DNA of 64,000 nucleotides, taken from NCBI RefSeq assembly GCF_030687145.1, contig NZ_CP117460.1, positions 2,852,001 through 2,916,000 of the forward strand, in the 5' to 3' direction. The stretch comes from Pseudomonas sp. FP1742. Its GTDB lineage: Bacteria > Pseudomonadota > Gammaproteobacteria > Pseudomonadales > Pseudomonadaceae. Shown here one piece after another: positions 55,019-64,000 of the stretch. A program made the position numbers and the translations under genes. The notes below the pieces were generated by a model, which was not told the origin of the DNA, did no database searches, and saw only the letters and a list, made by a program, of their open reading frames with translations. Within the stretch, counting starts at the first letter, position 1, and every line of letters starts with the position of its first letter.

Positions 55019-56653
55019 TTACACCCGAAACTGCTTGAGCAACCCGTTCAACTGTTCGCTCAATTCCTTGAGGTGAACGCTGGCCACGCTCGACTGCTCG
55101 GCCGCCAGTGCCGTGCTGTGGGACAACCCGGCGGCCTGGGTGACGTTCTGATTGATGTCTTCCACTACATGGGCCTGCTGCAACGTCGCACTGGCAATCG
55201 AGGCGTTCAACCCGTTGAGGTTGCGCAAGGCCTGGCCGATGGCATTCAGGCTGGCGCCGGCCAGGCCGGCCTGCTCGATGGTGATTTGCGACGCACGGCT
55301 GCTGTCGCCAATCACCTTGACCGCCGCTTCGGAATGGCTTTGCAGACGCTCGATCATTGACTGGATTTCCGCCGTGGATTTCTGCGTGCGCTGGGCCAAC
55401 AGACGCACTTCATCGGCAACCACCGCAAACCCTCGACCTTGCTCACCAGCCCGGGCGGCCTCGATGGCGGCGTTGAGGGCCAGCAGGTTGGTTTGCTCGG
55501 CGATGGAGCGAATCACCTCCAGCACGCTGCCGATTTGGGTACTTTCGTCGGCCAGGGTACGAATCACTTCAACCGCTTGATCGATGGTCGAAGACAGCTT
55601 GTCGATCTGCTGCAGGCTGCCATCGATATTGATCTGCCCCTGCTGTGCCTGAGATTCGGCATCGCGCATTTCGCTGGCCGCGTGCTCGGCGTTTTTGGCT
55701 ACGTCCTGCACACCGTAGGTCACTTCGTTGATCGCGGTCGCCACCAGTTCCATTTGCTGGGATTGTTGCTGGCTGCGTTGCTGGGCTTGCGCGGCATCGT
55801 TGCCCAGGTCGCTGGAAGACTGACCGAGCGCGCTGGCAGATTCCTGCAACTGACTGATCACCCGGCGCAGTTTGGCGGTAAAGGCATTGAAGTGTCGGGC
55901 CAGTTGCGTGACTTCGTCCTGGCCGTGGGTATCGAGGCTGCGGGTCAGGTCGCTTTCGCCGCTGGCGATATTGGCCATGGCATCCACGGTTTCCTGCAAT
56001 GGACGCACGATGCTGCGGGCAATCATGATCACCAGCAGCGCCATGATCAGGGCAATCACCAGGCCGACGAAAGACGCCTTCCAGACCTGGGCGTAAAACT
56101 CGGCCTGCATGTCGTCGATGTACACGCCGGAGCCGATCACCCAACCCCAGGGCTCGAACAGTTTGACGTAGGAGGTTTTCTCCACCGGAGCACTGGCGCC
56201 CGGTTTCGGCCAGCGGTAGTCGACCATGCCGGCGCCCTTGGCCTTGGCGATGGCAACCATCTCGTTGAACAGCGCGAAGCCGTCCGGGTCGCGGATCGTC
56301 GAGAGGTTCTGGCCTTCGAGTTTCGGATTGGTCGGGTGCATGACCATGACCGGCGTCAGGTCGTTGATCCAGAAGTAGTCATTCTGGTCGTAGCGCAAAC
56401 CACGCACGGCGGTCAGTGCCTGCTGTTGCGCGACGGCGCGGGTGAGGGTGCCGGCGGTTTCCAGTCCTTGGTAATAAGTCAGGATGCCACTGGCGGTCTG
56501 CACCACATGCTGGGTCTTTTGGACCTTGGCATGATAAAGGTCGTCGTGAATCTGCTTGAGCATCAACACGCCCAACGTCAGTAACATCACCACGGCCACG
56601 ATCAAGATGAGCCACAAGCGTCGGCTGATCGATACACTGCGCAAGCTGTTCAT
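55019..56653 (-). CDS. Methyl-accepting chemotaxis protein with Cache sensor
   Basis: A 544-residue chemoreceptor. A first membrane helix (about residues 12-32) and a second (about 190-212) flank a periplasmic single-Cache (sCache_2) domain with [25 protein letters not shown] and the [14 protein letters not shown] signature. A HAMP domain follows, then the signalling domain with the hairpin tip [20 protein letters not shown]. sCache_2 receptors of Pseudomonas often detect small organic acids such as acetate or pyruvate, a possible ligand class here. GGAG precedes the ATG at 56653. Single-gene unit. Confidence 0.93.
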   Translation of the reverse strand: MNSLRSVSISRRLWLILIVAVVMLLTLGVLMLKQIHDDLYHAKVQKTQHVVQTASGILTYYQGLETAGTLTRAVAQQQALTAVRGLRYDQNDYFWINDLTPVMVMHPTNPKLEGQNLSTIRDPDGFALFNEMVAIAKAKGAGMVDYRWPKPGASAPVEKTSYVKLFEPWGWVIGSGVYIDDMQAEFYAQVWKASFVGLVIALIMALLVIMIARSIVRPLQETVDAMANIASGESDLTRSLDTHGQDEVTQLARHFNAFTAKLRRVISQLQESASALGQSSSDLGNDAAQAQQRSQQQSQQMELVATAINEVTYGVQDVAKNAEHAASEMRDAESQAQQGQINIDGSLQQIDKLSSTIDQAVEVIRTLADESTQIGSVLEVIRSIAEQTNLLALNAAIEAARAGEQGRGFAVVADEVRLLAQRTQKSTAEIQSMIERLQSHSEAAVKVIGDSSRASQITIEQAGLAGASLNAIGQALRNLNGLNASIASATLQQAHVVEDINQNVTQAAGLSHSTALAAEQSSVASVHLKELSEQLNGLLKQFRV

Positions 56654-56945
56654 AACGCTGTTACTCCGGTTTCTTGTTCTTGTCATAAATGATCGCCAGC
56701 ATCCAACCACACTTTGCCGATCGGGCCTATCCGACTCAGGTCCTATTACGCGGCAGCGTAAATGAGGCTTGTCTGATAGGATTTCGGCCCCGCGCGAAAA
56801 AACCTGAGTCCCGGTTTGTTTTTCACAGAATTTTTACGGTTTTGTGGGGATCTTTGTGCGCGCGGGATGTCAGCTACGCTGATCGCAGTGAACGCTCAGA
56901 AAATATTAACGGGGCATGCCTGGGGCATGGCTTCTTGGGGGATTG

Positions 56946-57776
56946 ATGGATCTTTGGACTGCCTTACAGGCATTGATTTTAGGCGTTGTAGAAGGGCTGA
57001 CGGAGTTCTTGCCCATTTCCAGTACCGGGCACCAGATCATTGTGGCGGACCTGCTCGATTTCGGTGGCGAGCGGGCCATGGCCTTCAATATCATCATTCA
57101 GCTCGGGGCGATCCTGGCGGTGGTCTGGGAGTTTCGCCGCAAGATCTTCGACGTGGTCATCGGTTTGCCGACGCAGCCCAGCGCTCGACGCTTTACCGCG
57201 AACCTGTTGATTGCCTTCCTGCCGGCGGTGGTGTTGGGGGTGATTTTCGCCGATCTGATTCACAAGTACCTGTTCAACCCGATTACCGTGGCCACCGCGT
57301 TGGTCGTGGGCGGGGTCGTCATGTTGTGGGCCGAACGCCGTCAACATGAGGTGCATGCTGAAAGTGTCGACGACATCACCTGGAAAGACGCCCTGAAAGT
57401 CGGCTTCGCCCAGTGCCTGGCGATGATCCCGGGGACCTCGCGTTCCGGCTCGACGATCATTGGCGGTTTGCTGTTCGGCTTGTCGCGCAAGACGGCCACC
57501 GAGTTCTCGTTCTTCCTCGCCATGCCAACCATGGTCGGCGCGGCGGTGTACTCGGGCTACAAATACCGCGACCTGTTTGTGCCGGCTGATTTCCCGGTGT
57601 TCGCCATTGGTTTCGTCACCGCCTTTATCTTTGCGATGATTGCCGTTCGTGGCTTGCTTCTGTTCATTGCCAGCCACAGCTACGCGACATTCGCCTGGTA
57701 TCGCATTGCGTTCGGTCTGGTGATTCTGGCCACCTGGCAATTCGGTTGGGTCGACTGGACCGCGGCCAAGCCATGA
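56946..57776 (+). CDS. uppP: Undecaprenyl-diphosphatase UppP (BacA)
   Basis: A 276-residue inner-membrane enzyme that dephosphorylates undecaprenyl pyrophosphate to recycle the cell-wall lipid carrier. The two family motifs are [20 protein letters not shown] near the N-terminus and [20 protein letters not shown] in the middle; the Glu and Arg in them are catalytic. About seven membrane segments. GGGGG lies shortly before the ATG at 56946. Overlaps the next gene by four bases. Confidence 0.95.
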   Translation: MDLWTALQALILGVVEGLTEFLPISSTGHQIIVADLLDFGGERAMAFNIIIQLGAILAVVWEFRRKIFDVVIGLPTQPSARRFTANLLIAFLPAVVLGVIFADLIHKYLFNPITVATALVVGGVVMLWAERRQHEVHAESVDDITWKDALKVGFAQCLAMIPGTSRSGSTIIGGLLFGLSRKTATEFSFFLAMPTMVGAAVYSGYKYRDLFVPADFPVFAIGFVTAFIFAMIAVRGLLLFIASHSYATFAWYRIAFGLVILATWQFGWVDWTAAKP

Positions 57777-58201
57777 ATGATTCCAGCGCGCGCAACAACT
57801 CCGGTCGCAACTCCGGGGGAGCCATTCAAAACCTGCGGCTGAAACTGCTGGTGTTCGCGGTACTGTGTGCGGTGCCGTTGTTTGGCTCGGTGTCGTTGTG
57901 GCTGCGCGGGGTGTCGGTGATTCCCCTGGCAGCCTACGGCCTTGTCAGCGTGCTGGCGTTTTTCCTGTATTGGAGCGACAAGCACAAGGCCCGCGCCGAC
58001 AGCTGGCGCACGCCGGAGAACGTCTTGCACGCGGTGGAACTGGCGGGTGGTTGGCCGGGTGCCTTGCTGGCCCAGCAAGTGTTTCGGCACAAGACCCGCA
58101 AGGTTTCGTTTCAACTGGTGTTCTGGCTCATCGTGCTGATGCATCAGGTGTTCTGGATCGACCAGTTGTTTCTTGGGGCTAATCTGTTTGCGCTGTTCTA
58201 A
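57773..58201 (+). CDS. DUF1294 membrane protein
   Basis: A 142-residue protein with three or four membrane segments. DUF1294 features: [31 protein letters not shown], and [11 protein letters not shown]. The cold-shock domain often fused to the N-terminus of this family is missing; instead there is a short Asn/Ser/Gly-rich lead of about 20 residues. The ATG at 57773 overlaps the uppP stop (ATGA). Function unknown, possibly envelope-related. Confidence 0.87.
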   Translation: MNDSSARNNSGRNSGGAIQNLRLKLLVFAVLCAVPLFGSVSLWLRGVSVIPLAAYGLVSVLAFFLYWSDKHKARADSWRTPENVLHAVELAGGWPGALLAQQVFRHKTRKVSFQLVFWLIVLMHQVFWIDQLFLGANLFALF

Positions 58202-58210
58202 GCGCAGGCT

Positions 58211-58570
58211 TTAAAGCAGCAAGCCGACCTGCGTGCGCTTGGGCAACTTGCTCACCACCAATTGGTGGGAACGTTGCAGCAAGCCTTGCAGCTCTTCGGT
58301 GCCCAGCGGGTAGGGCGTGTCCATGATGATCCACTGCGCCCGGGCCAGATACGGCGCCGGGTGAATGCCCGGTCGGTCGCAATGGCCCAGGAACAGGTCC
58401 TTGTCGACCTTGAAGGCCAGGGACTGGCCCCGCAGGTTCTGCAAGGCGAACATCTTGCTCCCGGCAATCGAAAACACCCGCACGCCACCCCACTTGTAAT
58501 CCTCCCGCGCGCCGGGCAGCGCCAGGCAGAATTGCGCAACATCCTCTTCGCTCATTGGTCTTGCCTTCAT
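58211..58570 (-). CDS. MmcQ/YjbR-family protein
   Basis: A 119-residue DNA-binding-like (YjbR fold) protein. Family features: CLALPGAREDYKWGGVRVF, a Lys/Phe core in KMFALQ and AFKVDKDLF, and HPAPYLARAQWIIMD. Role unclear; fold resembles double-wing DNA-binding proteins. The ATG at 58570 overlaps the stop of the upstream LysR gene (ATGA); an ATG at 58555 with AAGG upstream is an alternative. Confidence 0.87.
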   Translation of the reverse strand: MKARPMSEEDVAQFCLALPGAREDYKWGGVRVFSIAGSKMFALQNLRGQSLAFKVDKDLFLGHCDRPGIHPAPYLARAQWIIMDTPYPLGTEELQGLLQRSHQLVVSKLPKRTQVGLLL

Positions 58571-59475
58571 AACAGTCGGTCCCCACAGGCATTGAATGAT
58601 TCGATCAAATGGTCGATCCAGGCGCGTACTGCCGGCATTACCCCGCGCCGATGAGGGTAGACCGCTTGCAGCCAGCCGCCCGGCAATGACCAGTCGGGCA
58701 GCAATTGCACCAGCGAGCCGTCTTCCAGTTCCTGCTCGCAGTACATCATCGGCAGCACGGTGAAACCCAGCCCGGACAGGGTACACGCCTTGCGCACGAG
58801 AAAATCGTCGATGCCCAATCGGGCTTCAAATGTCATTTCACAGGCCTTGCCCTGCTGGTCGAGCATCCGCAGATGCACCAACCGATCGGCTTCCAGTGCG
58901 CCCAATATCGGCACGTTTTTCAAGTCTTCCGGGGTCTTGATCTGCCGCTCGCGAAGAAACGCCGGGCTGGCGACCATGACAGTCTGCGCCTGACGTAAGC
59001 GTCGGGTGACCAGCAGTGGGTCTTCATCACCCAGTTCCCGCACTCTCAAGGCGACATCGACGCCTTCGGTCACCAGATCAACCCGGCGATTGAGCAGCAG
59101 CATCTCCAGCTGAACCTGCGGGAATTTCTCCAGGAACCTGCTGATCACCGACGGGAACATGTCGTGGGCCAATCCCACCGGGCAGGAAACCCGCAGTCGG
59201 CCGCGGGGTTCGCTGGACATGCTGGCCACCGCTTCGTCGGCCATCTCGGCCTCCAGCAGCATCGCCTGACAGTGCCGCAAGTAGCGCTCGCCCACGGCGG
59301 TCAGGTTGAGTTGGCGGGTGGTGCGTTGCAGCAGGCGTGCGCCCAGGCGCTCTTCCAGTTCGGCGATGCGTCGTGACAACCGGGACTTGGGAATCCCCAG
59401 CAATCGCCCGGCCGCCGCGAAGCCGCCGGCGTCGACCACCTTGGCGAAGTAGTAGAGGTCGTTGAGATCTTGCAT
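58567..59475 (-). CDS. LysR-family transcriptional regulator
   Basis: A 302-residue LysR protein of the CrgA/AaeR-like group. HTH in residues 1-60 (DAGGFAAAGRLLGIPKSRLS); effector domain about 88-295. It is divergent from azoR with 130 bases between, so it probably regulates the azoreductase in response to quinones or electrophiles, as related pairs do. Its stop is coupled to the YjbR-type gene, which would be co-expressed. Confidence 0.9.
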   Translation of the reverse strand: MQDLNDLYYFAKVVDAGGFAAAGRLLGIPKSRLSRRIAELEERLGARLLQRTTRQLNLTAVGERYLRHCQAMLLEAEMADEAVASMSSEPRGRLRVSCPVGLAHDMFPSVISRFLEKFPQVQLEMLLLNRRVDLVTEGVDVALRVRELGDEDPLLVTRRLRQAQTVMVASPAFLRERQIKTPEDLKNVPILGALEADRLVHLRMLDQQGKACEMTFEARLGIDDFLVRKACTLSGLGFTVLPMMYCEQELEDGSLVQLLPDWSLPGGWLQAVYPHRRGVMPAVRAWIDHLIESFNACGDRLL

Positions 59476-59605
59476 GATTTAAATCCGACTGTTCTATCAG
59501 TGGGACGAACTATCGCATTATTACCGGCTAATCAGCTATTGGTTTCGTTGGTAGGATTGTTTCCATCAGATCGCCGGGTGGCGATCCTCACCTTGGAGAT
59601 CCCAC

Positions 59606-60217
59606 ATGAAATTACTGCATATCGATTCGAGCATTCTGGGTGACAACTCGGCTTCCCGTCAGTTGAGCGGCGAAGTCGTCAAGGCCTGGCAGGCCGCCGA
59701 GCCTGGCGTTGTGGTGACTTACCGCGACCTGGCCGCCGATGCCATCAGCCATTTTTCCGCCGCCACCTTGGTCGCCGCCGGTACCGCCGCCGAACTGCGC
59801 AACGCCGCGCAACAGCATGAAGCGGATTTGGGCGCGCAGGCCCTGGCCGAATTCCTTGCCGCCGATGCCGTCGTGATTGCAGCGCCGATGTACAACTTCA
59901 CTATCCCGACCCAACTCAAGGCCTGGATCGACCGCATCGCCGTAGTCGGCCAGACTTTCCGCTACACCGAAGCCGGCCCTGAAGGCCTGTGCGGCGGCAA
60001 GAAAGTGGTGATCGTTTCGACGGCTGGCGGTTTGCACGCTGGCCAACCGACCGGCACTGCTCACGAAGAGTACTTGAAGGTGATGTTCGGCTTCCTCGGT
60101 ATCACCGACATCGAGTTCGTTCGTGCCCATGGCCTGGCCTACGGTGATGAAGTGCGCAGCAAAGCCATGAGCGACGCTCAGGCGCACATCAGCGAGCAAC
60201 TGTTCGCTGCCGCGTAA
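59606..60217 (+). CDS. azoR: FMN-dependent NADH:quinone/azo oxidoreductase
   Basis: A 203-residue flavodoxin-fold enzyme that reduces quinones and azo dyes with NADH. The FMN phosphate loop is in [17 protein letters not shown]; the second FMN contact is [19 protein letters not shown], followed by STAGGLH. GGAG precedes the ATG. It probably protects against quinone stress. The divergent LysR gene is the likely regulator. A strong terminator follows. Confidence 0.93.
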   Translation: MKLLHIDSSILGDNSASRQLSGEVVKAWQAAEPGVVVTYRDLAADAISHFSAATLVAAGTAAELRNAAQQHEADLGAQALAEFLAADAVVIAAPMYNFTIPTQLKAWIDRIAVVGQTFRYTEAGPEGLCGGKKVVIVSTAGGLHAGQPTGTAHEEYLKVMFGFLGITDIEFVRAHGLAYGDEVRSKAMSDAQAHISEQLFAAA

Positions 60218-60257
60218 GGCTTGCGTAAAGTCGTAAACAGCTCGGGCAATACCCCTG

Positions 60258-60304
60258 AAACTCTGTATTCTGGTCATCGTGATGGCCAGGTACAGAGTTT
60301 TTTG
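60258..60304 (+). terminator. Rho-independent terminator of azoR
   Basis: AAACTCTGTA pairs with TACAGAGTTT, with an inner stem CTGGTCATC/GATGGCCAG (one G-U pair), followed by TTTTTT. Confidence 0.88.
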
Positions 60305-60386
60305 TTTCTGGCGGCGATCAGTTTCTGGCCCAGGTTATGCAGTCGAGGGTTAATATCTGCGGTCAGGTAATAAGGTGGGGCATCCC

Positions 60387-61424
60387 ATGGTGCGTCTTTG
60401 TGCAACGTTACTGATTTGCCTGTTCGGCAGCCTGAATTCAGTGCACGCCGCGCCTGTGCTGTTTCCTCACTGGAGCGTCGGTTTCCATGAGATGACATTC
60501 CTCGACCCGCTGGACTTGCAGCCGATGCGCGCCATCGCCTTTTATCCGTCCAGTGAGAGGGAGCACTCCAGCAAGCTCGAGGGCTACACAGTCGAAGCCG
60601 GTGAAGACACCAAAGTCGCTATCGGACGCTTCCCGATGCTGATGCTGTCCCATGGCAACACCGGAACCCCGCTGGCGCTGCACGATCTGGCCACCTCGCT
60701 GGCACGCAAGGGGTTTGTGGTGGTGGCGGTGATCCATCCCGGCGACAACTCCAAAGACCACAGCCGTCTCGGCACCTTGAGCAATCTTTACGGGCGGCCG
60801 ATCCAGATTTCCGAAGCCATTACCGCGACCTTGGGCGACCGTATGCTTGCGCCCTTCGTCAATGCCGATCAGGTCGGGGTAATCGGCTATTCGGCGGGCG
60901 GTGAGACCGCGTTGATCCTGTCCGGCGCCACTCCGGATCTGGACCGTTTGCGCCGCTATTGCCATGAGCGCCCGGACGATCACGATGCCTGCAACACGCA
61001 AGGTGAATTGGTCGTCGACCGCGATGACCTGCAGCCCGTGGCGGATCCGCGGGTGCATGCCTTATTGTTGATGGCGCCGCTGAGTCTGAAATTTGGCCGC
61101 CATACCCTGGCCGACGTACATGTGCCGGTGCTGCTGTACAGCGGCGATGGCGACAAACTGGTGGCATTCGACAAAAACGCCGCAGCCCTGGCGCGTAAAC
61201 TGCCGACCGCGCCAGACTTCAAATTGCTAGCCGGGGCAGGGCACTTCGTGTTCCTGGCGCCGTGCAACGAAGAACAGATCGCCGCCATGCCGGCGCTGTG
61301 CACCGATGCCGACGGCGTCGACCGCAAGGATATTCACCGCAACCTGATCTCTGAAGCCGGCCGTTTCTTCTCCCATGCCCTGGCTAAACCCACTCGCGCC
61401 GGTATGCAAACCGCCGATCAATAG
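60387..61424 (+). CDS. Exported alpha/beta hydrolase (dienelactone hydrolase-like)
   Basis: A 345-residue protein with signal peptide (ending VHA). The fold elements are LMLSHGNTGTPLALHDLA for the oxyanion region, the nucleophile elbow GYSAGGETAL, an acid in YSGDGDKLVA and His in GAGHFVFLAPC. It is close to predicted dienelactone hydrolase/platelet-activating-factor acetylhydrolase-like proteins. The ATG at 60387 has AAGGTGGGG upstream; a GTG at 60375 is inside that region and less likely. Substrate unknown. Confidence 0.87.
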   Translation: MVRLCATLLICLFGSLNSVHAAPVLFPHWSVGFHEMTFLDPLDLQPMRAIAFYPSSEREHSSKLEGYTVEAGEDTKVAIGRFPMLMLSHGNTGTPLALHDLATSLARKGFVVVAVIHPGDNSKDHSRLGTLSNLYGRPIQISEAITATLGDRMLAPFVNADQVGVIGYSAGGETALILSGATPDLDRLRRYCHERPDDHDACNTQGELVVDRDDLQPVADPRVHALLLMAPLSLKFGRHTLADVHVPVLLYSGDGDKLVAFDKNAAALARKLPTAPDFKLLAGAGHFVFLAPCNEEQIAAMPALCTDADGVDRKDIHRNLISEAGRFFSHALAKPTRAGMQTADQ

Positions 61425-61439
61425 GGCCCCCGAAACCCC

Positions 61440-61531
61440 TGTGGGGGCGGGCTTGCTCGCGAAGAGGGCGTATCAGTCGACATCAATGTTGCCTGACCCA
61501 CCGCATTCGCGAGCAAGCCCGCTCCCACAGG
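61440..61531. repeat. REPIN (REP doublet)
   Basis: Inverted REP units around ACATCAATGTTG. Located between the stops of two convergent genes. Confidence 0.92.
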
Positions 61532-61547
61532 AGATTTGCAGCAGGCT

Positions 61548-62735
61548 TTAGACAGTCGCCCGGTGCTTCAGAAACAAGGTCAACGCCAGTCCGGTGACCG
61601 ACAACAACGCCGCACTAAAGAAAATCCACGAATACCCCAGATTCAACGCCACCGCGCCCATCAGCGGCCCGGCAATCGCCAGCGCCAGATCGAAAAACAC
61701 CGCATAGGCACTCAAACCCGCGCCGCGACTGGAGTTGGGCACTTGCTTGATCGCTTCCACCCCCAACGCCGGATAGACCAGCGACAGGCCAAACCCGGTC
61801 AGGCCTGCGCCGATCAAGGCATAACCGGTCGAGGGTGCCAGCCACAGCAGAACCAGCCCCACGGTTTCAATGCTCATGCAGGCGATGGCCGAGGTGAAGC
61901 CGCCGAAACGGCTGATGCTGGAAATGAACAACAGCCGCGACAGAATGAAACAAACCCCGAACACCGTCAGACAGTAAGCCGCGCCGGTCCAGCCACGGCT
62001 GGCGTAATACAGGGTAATAAAAGTGGTGAGCGTGCCGTAGCCGATAGACGCCAGGCTCAGGCTCGCGCCGAAAGGGGCAATGCGCCCGAACACCGCCCAG
62101 AACGGCAGGCGCTCGCCACGAATCACCGGTACCGACGGTTTGTTGCGGATCAGCAGCAGCGCCATAAAGGCCAGTAACGACAGGGTGATCCCGAGGCTGG
62201 CGAACCCCAGCCCAGCGACCATCACCACGCCCAGCGGCGCACCGATGGCGATGGCGCCGTAAGAAGCAATCCCGTTCCAGGAAATCGAACGTGCCGTGTG
62301 CTCGGCACCAACCTGACCCATGCACCAACTGATGGTGCCGACTCCGATCAGTCCTTGAGCGATCCCCAGCAGCAACCGGCCGCCAATCAGGATGATCAGG
62401 CTCAGCAGCGGCAAGCTTTGCAGCAGAGTCGAGAGCAGCGTCAGCACGCCGCTCAACACAATCCCCGAAAACCCGTAAACAATCGCCCGTTTGGTGCCGA
62501 CGCTGTCTGACAAGCGCCCGGCCATCGGACGGCTGAGCAGGGTGGCCAGGTATTGAGAGCCGATGGTCAGCCCCGCGACGATGGCGCTGAACCCCAGTTG
62601 TTCATGGACATACCCTGGCAACACGGCAATTGGCAGGCCGATGCAGAGGAAGGCAATAAAACTATAGAAAACGATGGAAACGATCTGCAGGGTGATCGCC
62701 AGGGAGCTTTGCGGGGGCAGTTGCTGCACAGACAT
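61548..62735 (-). CDS. MFS transporter (YhhS/arabinose-efflux-like)
   Basis: A 395-residue inner-membrane protein with 12 hydrophobic segments. The loop 2-3 motif is RPMAGRLSDSVGTKRAI and the helix 4-5 region includes GIAQGLIGVGTISW. It resembles the YhhS/YfcJ group, for which substrates are little known. Single gene; the ABC-F gene upstream is on the same strand but about 136 bases away. Confidence 0.88.
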   Translation of the reverse strand: MSVQQLPPQSSLAITLQIVSIVFYSFIAFLCIGLPIAVLPGYVHEQLGFSAIVAGLTIGSQYLATLLSRPMAGRLSDSVGTKRAIVYGFSGIVLSGVLTLLSTLLQSLPLLSLIILIGGRLLLGIAQGLIGVGTISWCMGQVGAEHTARSISWNGIASYGAIAIGAPLGVVMVAGLGFASLGITLSLLAFMALLLIRNKPSVPVIRGERLPFWAVFGRIAPFGASLSLASIGYGTLTTFITLYYASRGWTGAAYCLTVFGVCFILSRLLFISSISRFGGFTSAIACMSIETVGLVLLWLAPSTGYALIGAGLTGFGLSLVYPALGVEAIKQVPNSSRGAGLSAYAVFFDLALAIAGPLMGAVALNLGYSWIFFSAALLSVTGLALTLFLKHRATV

Positions 62736-62871
62736 GAGAGCTCGTTCGCGGGCGGCGGTAGGAGAACTGCATCATGGCGCGGGTGTGAGATAAAAGAAAG
62801 CAGGCTAACGATACGGCTGGCGATCGCCCCGTCACCAGGACGGGGCTTTCCATTTGCAGCCAGAAGCCGCC

Positions 62872-64000
62872 TTACATCAACACGCCCTGACTACGCAGGT
62901 AGTCATCATAGGTGCCGCTGAAGTCGATCACGCCATTGGCGCTCAACTCGATGATACGGGTGGCCAGGGACGAGACGAACTCACGGTCGTGGCTGACGAA
63001 AATCAGCGTGCCCGGGTAGTTCTCCAGCGCCAGGTTCAGCGCTTCGATGGATTCCATGTCCAAGTGGTTGGTCGGTTCGTCCATCACCAGCACGTTCGGC
63101 TTTTGCAGGATCAGCTTGCCGAACAGCATGCGACCTTGCTCACCACCGGAGATGACCTTGACCGACTTGAGGATCTCGTCGTTGGAGAACAGCATGCGAC
63201 CGAGGGTGCCGCGAACCAGTTGCTCGCCGCCCTGGGTCCATTGGCCCATCCAGTCGAACAGGTTGCAATCTTCTTCGAAGTCGTGCGCGTGGTCCTGGGC
63301 GTAGTAGCCCAGCTCTGCGGCGTCGGTCCACTTCACGGTGCCGGCATCCGGAGTCAGTTCGTTGACCAGGGTGCGCAGCAGGGTGGTTTTGCCGATACCG
63401 TTCGGGCCGATGATCGCCACGCGCTCCCCAGCTTCAACCTGGAAGCTGAAGTCCTTGAACAGAGTCTTGCCGTCGAAGCCTTTGGCCATGCGCTCAACGA
63501 TGACCGCCTGACGGTGCAGCTTCTTGGTTTGTTCGAAACGGATGAACGGGCTCACACGGCTCGAAGGCTTGACTTCGGCCAGTTGGATCTTGTCGATCGC
63601 CTTCGCGCGGGAAGTGGCTTGCTTGGCTTTCGAGGCGTTGGCCGAGAAGCGGCTGACGAACGATTGCAGTTCCGAGATCTGCGCTTTCTTCTTGGCATTG
63701 TCCGACAGCAGTTGCTCGCGGGACTGGGTCGCCACGGTCATGTACTCGTCGTAGTTGCCCGGGAACAGGCGCAGCTCGCCGTAGTCCAGGTCAGCCATGT
63801 GGGTGCACACGCTGTTCAGGAAGTGACGGTCGTGGGAGATGATGATCATCAGGCTGGAGCGCTGGGTCAGCACGTTTTCCAGCCAGCGGATGGTGTTGAT
63901 GTCCAGGTGGTTGGTCGGTTCGTCGAGCAACAGCACTTCAGGATCGGAGAACAACGCCTGCGCCAGCAACACGCGCAGTTTCCAGCCCGGCGATACTTCG
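62872..64000 (-). CDS. ABC-F family ATPase, YbiT type (5' part beyond window)
   Basis: The frame is open to the right edge (first visible residues [17 protein letters not shown]), so 375 residues are seen and the N-terminal ATP-binding site start is missing. The first ABC domain shows Walker [12 protein letters not shown]. The linker follows ([20 protein letters not shown]). The second domain shows Walker [10 protein letters not shown], signature SGGEQGR and [15 protein letters not shown] proteins bind the ribosomal E site and help translation or antibiotic tolerance. The pattern, including the ending DDYLRSQGV, is that of YbiT. Confidence 0.92.
   Translation of the reverse strand, partial: EVSPGWKLRVLLAQALFSDPEVLLLDEPTNHLDINTIRWLENVLTQRSSLMIIISHDRHFLNSVCTHMADLDYGELRLFPGNYDEYMTVATQSREQLLSDNAKKKAQISELQSFVSRFSANASKAKQATSRAKAIDKIQLAEVKPSSRVSPFIRFEQTKKLHRQAVIVERMAKGFDGKTLFKDFSFQVEAGERVAIIGPNGIGKTTLLRTLVNELTPDAGTVKWTDAAELGYYAQDHAHDFEEDCNLFDWMGQWTQGGEQLVRGTLGRMLFSNDEILKSVKVISGGEQGRMLFGKLILQKPNVLVMDEPTNHLDMESIEALNLALENYPGTLIFVSHDREFVSSLATRIIELSANGVIDFSGTYDDYLRSQGVLM

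Noticed and set aside
27964..61531. Repeated palindromic units considered as CRISPR-like repeats
   Set aside because: They are dispersed over 60 kb as inverted pairs with a conserved spacer, which is the REPIN pattern; there is no regular array and no cas gene.

Overview
The window is chromosomal DNA of a Pseudomonas, most likely of the P. fluorescens group. The evidence is the high GC content, the presence of pvdQ (pyoverdine maturation), a complete fapABCDEF functional-amyloid operon, a nhaB-type antiporter, a gnd-zwf operon, and eight copies of the Pseudomonas REP doublet (REPIN) with the core GGGAGCGGGCTTGC. No rRNA, tRNA, CRISPR array, integrase or complete insertion sequence was seen. 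Genes are dense and mostly in short operons.

Layout. 1-3070: trehalose/glycogen genes (treZ, cut by the left edge, and glgA). 3657-6623: a periplasmic alpha/beta hydrolase with a D-2-hydroxyacid dehydrogenase, and a DUF411 copper-type protein coupled to a small membrane protein. 7094-7695: an unrecognised 176-aa protein preceded by a translationally coupled 24-codon leader frame. 7744-9779: aldo/keto reductase with a divergent LysR regulator. 9768-16879: a five-gene minus-strand operon encoding an MdfA-like exporter, a LuxE-like acyl-protein synthetase, a LuxC-like acyl-CoA reductase fused to a PaaK/CapK-like adenylating domain, a second PaaK/CapK-like ligase and a GNAT acyltransferase. No luciferase is present. 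This looks like a carboxylic-acid activation and reduction pathway for an exported small molecule, and it is the best candidate here for an undescribed system. 17173-18046: three small genes (lipoprotein, membrane protein, Fur-like DNA-binding protein).

18278-26674: pvdQ, an orphan fecR-type anti-sigma gene, and a 1620-aa toxin-like protein ending in an M35-type zinc protease motif. 26904-32365: a dpkA-like imino acid reductase, a DUF883 membrane-anchored protein, a LysR regulator divergent from a nitrilase, and a PhoD-like phosphatase. 32375-34671: a palindromic element, a LEA14-type lipoprotein, a permease remnant truncated at a half-REP, a WYL regulator and an NTF2-like protein. 34852-39425: AFG1/ZapE-type ATPase, DinB-like protein, GNAT, phosphoethanolamine transferase CptA and a small coiled-coil protein.

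39698-43016: gnd-zwf-HAD hydrolase, coupled by 4-base overlaps (oxidative pentose phosphate route). 43133-46543: nhaB, a seven-repeat beta-propeller protein and a small unknown. 46887-53290: a sigma-54 activator gene converging on fapABCDEF, with a GG-N10-GC sigma-54 promoter directly upstream of fapA, so activator and target appear to lie side by side. 53717-64000: NadR-like kinase with pnuC (nicotinamide riboside salvage), a Cache chemoreceptor, uppP with a DUF1294 gene, a LysR/YjbR pair divergent from azoR, a secreted hydrolase, an MFS transporter, and an ABC-F ATPase cut by the right edge.
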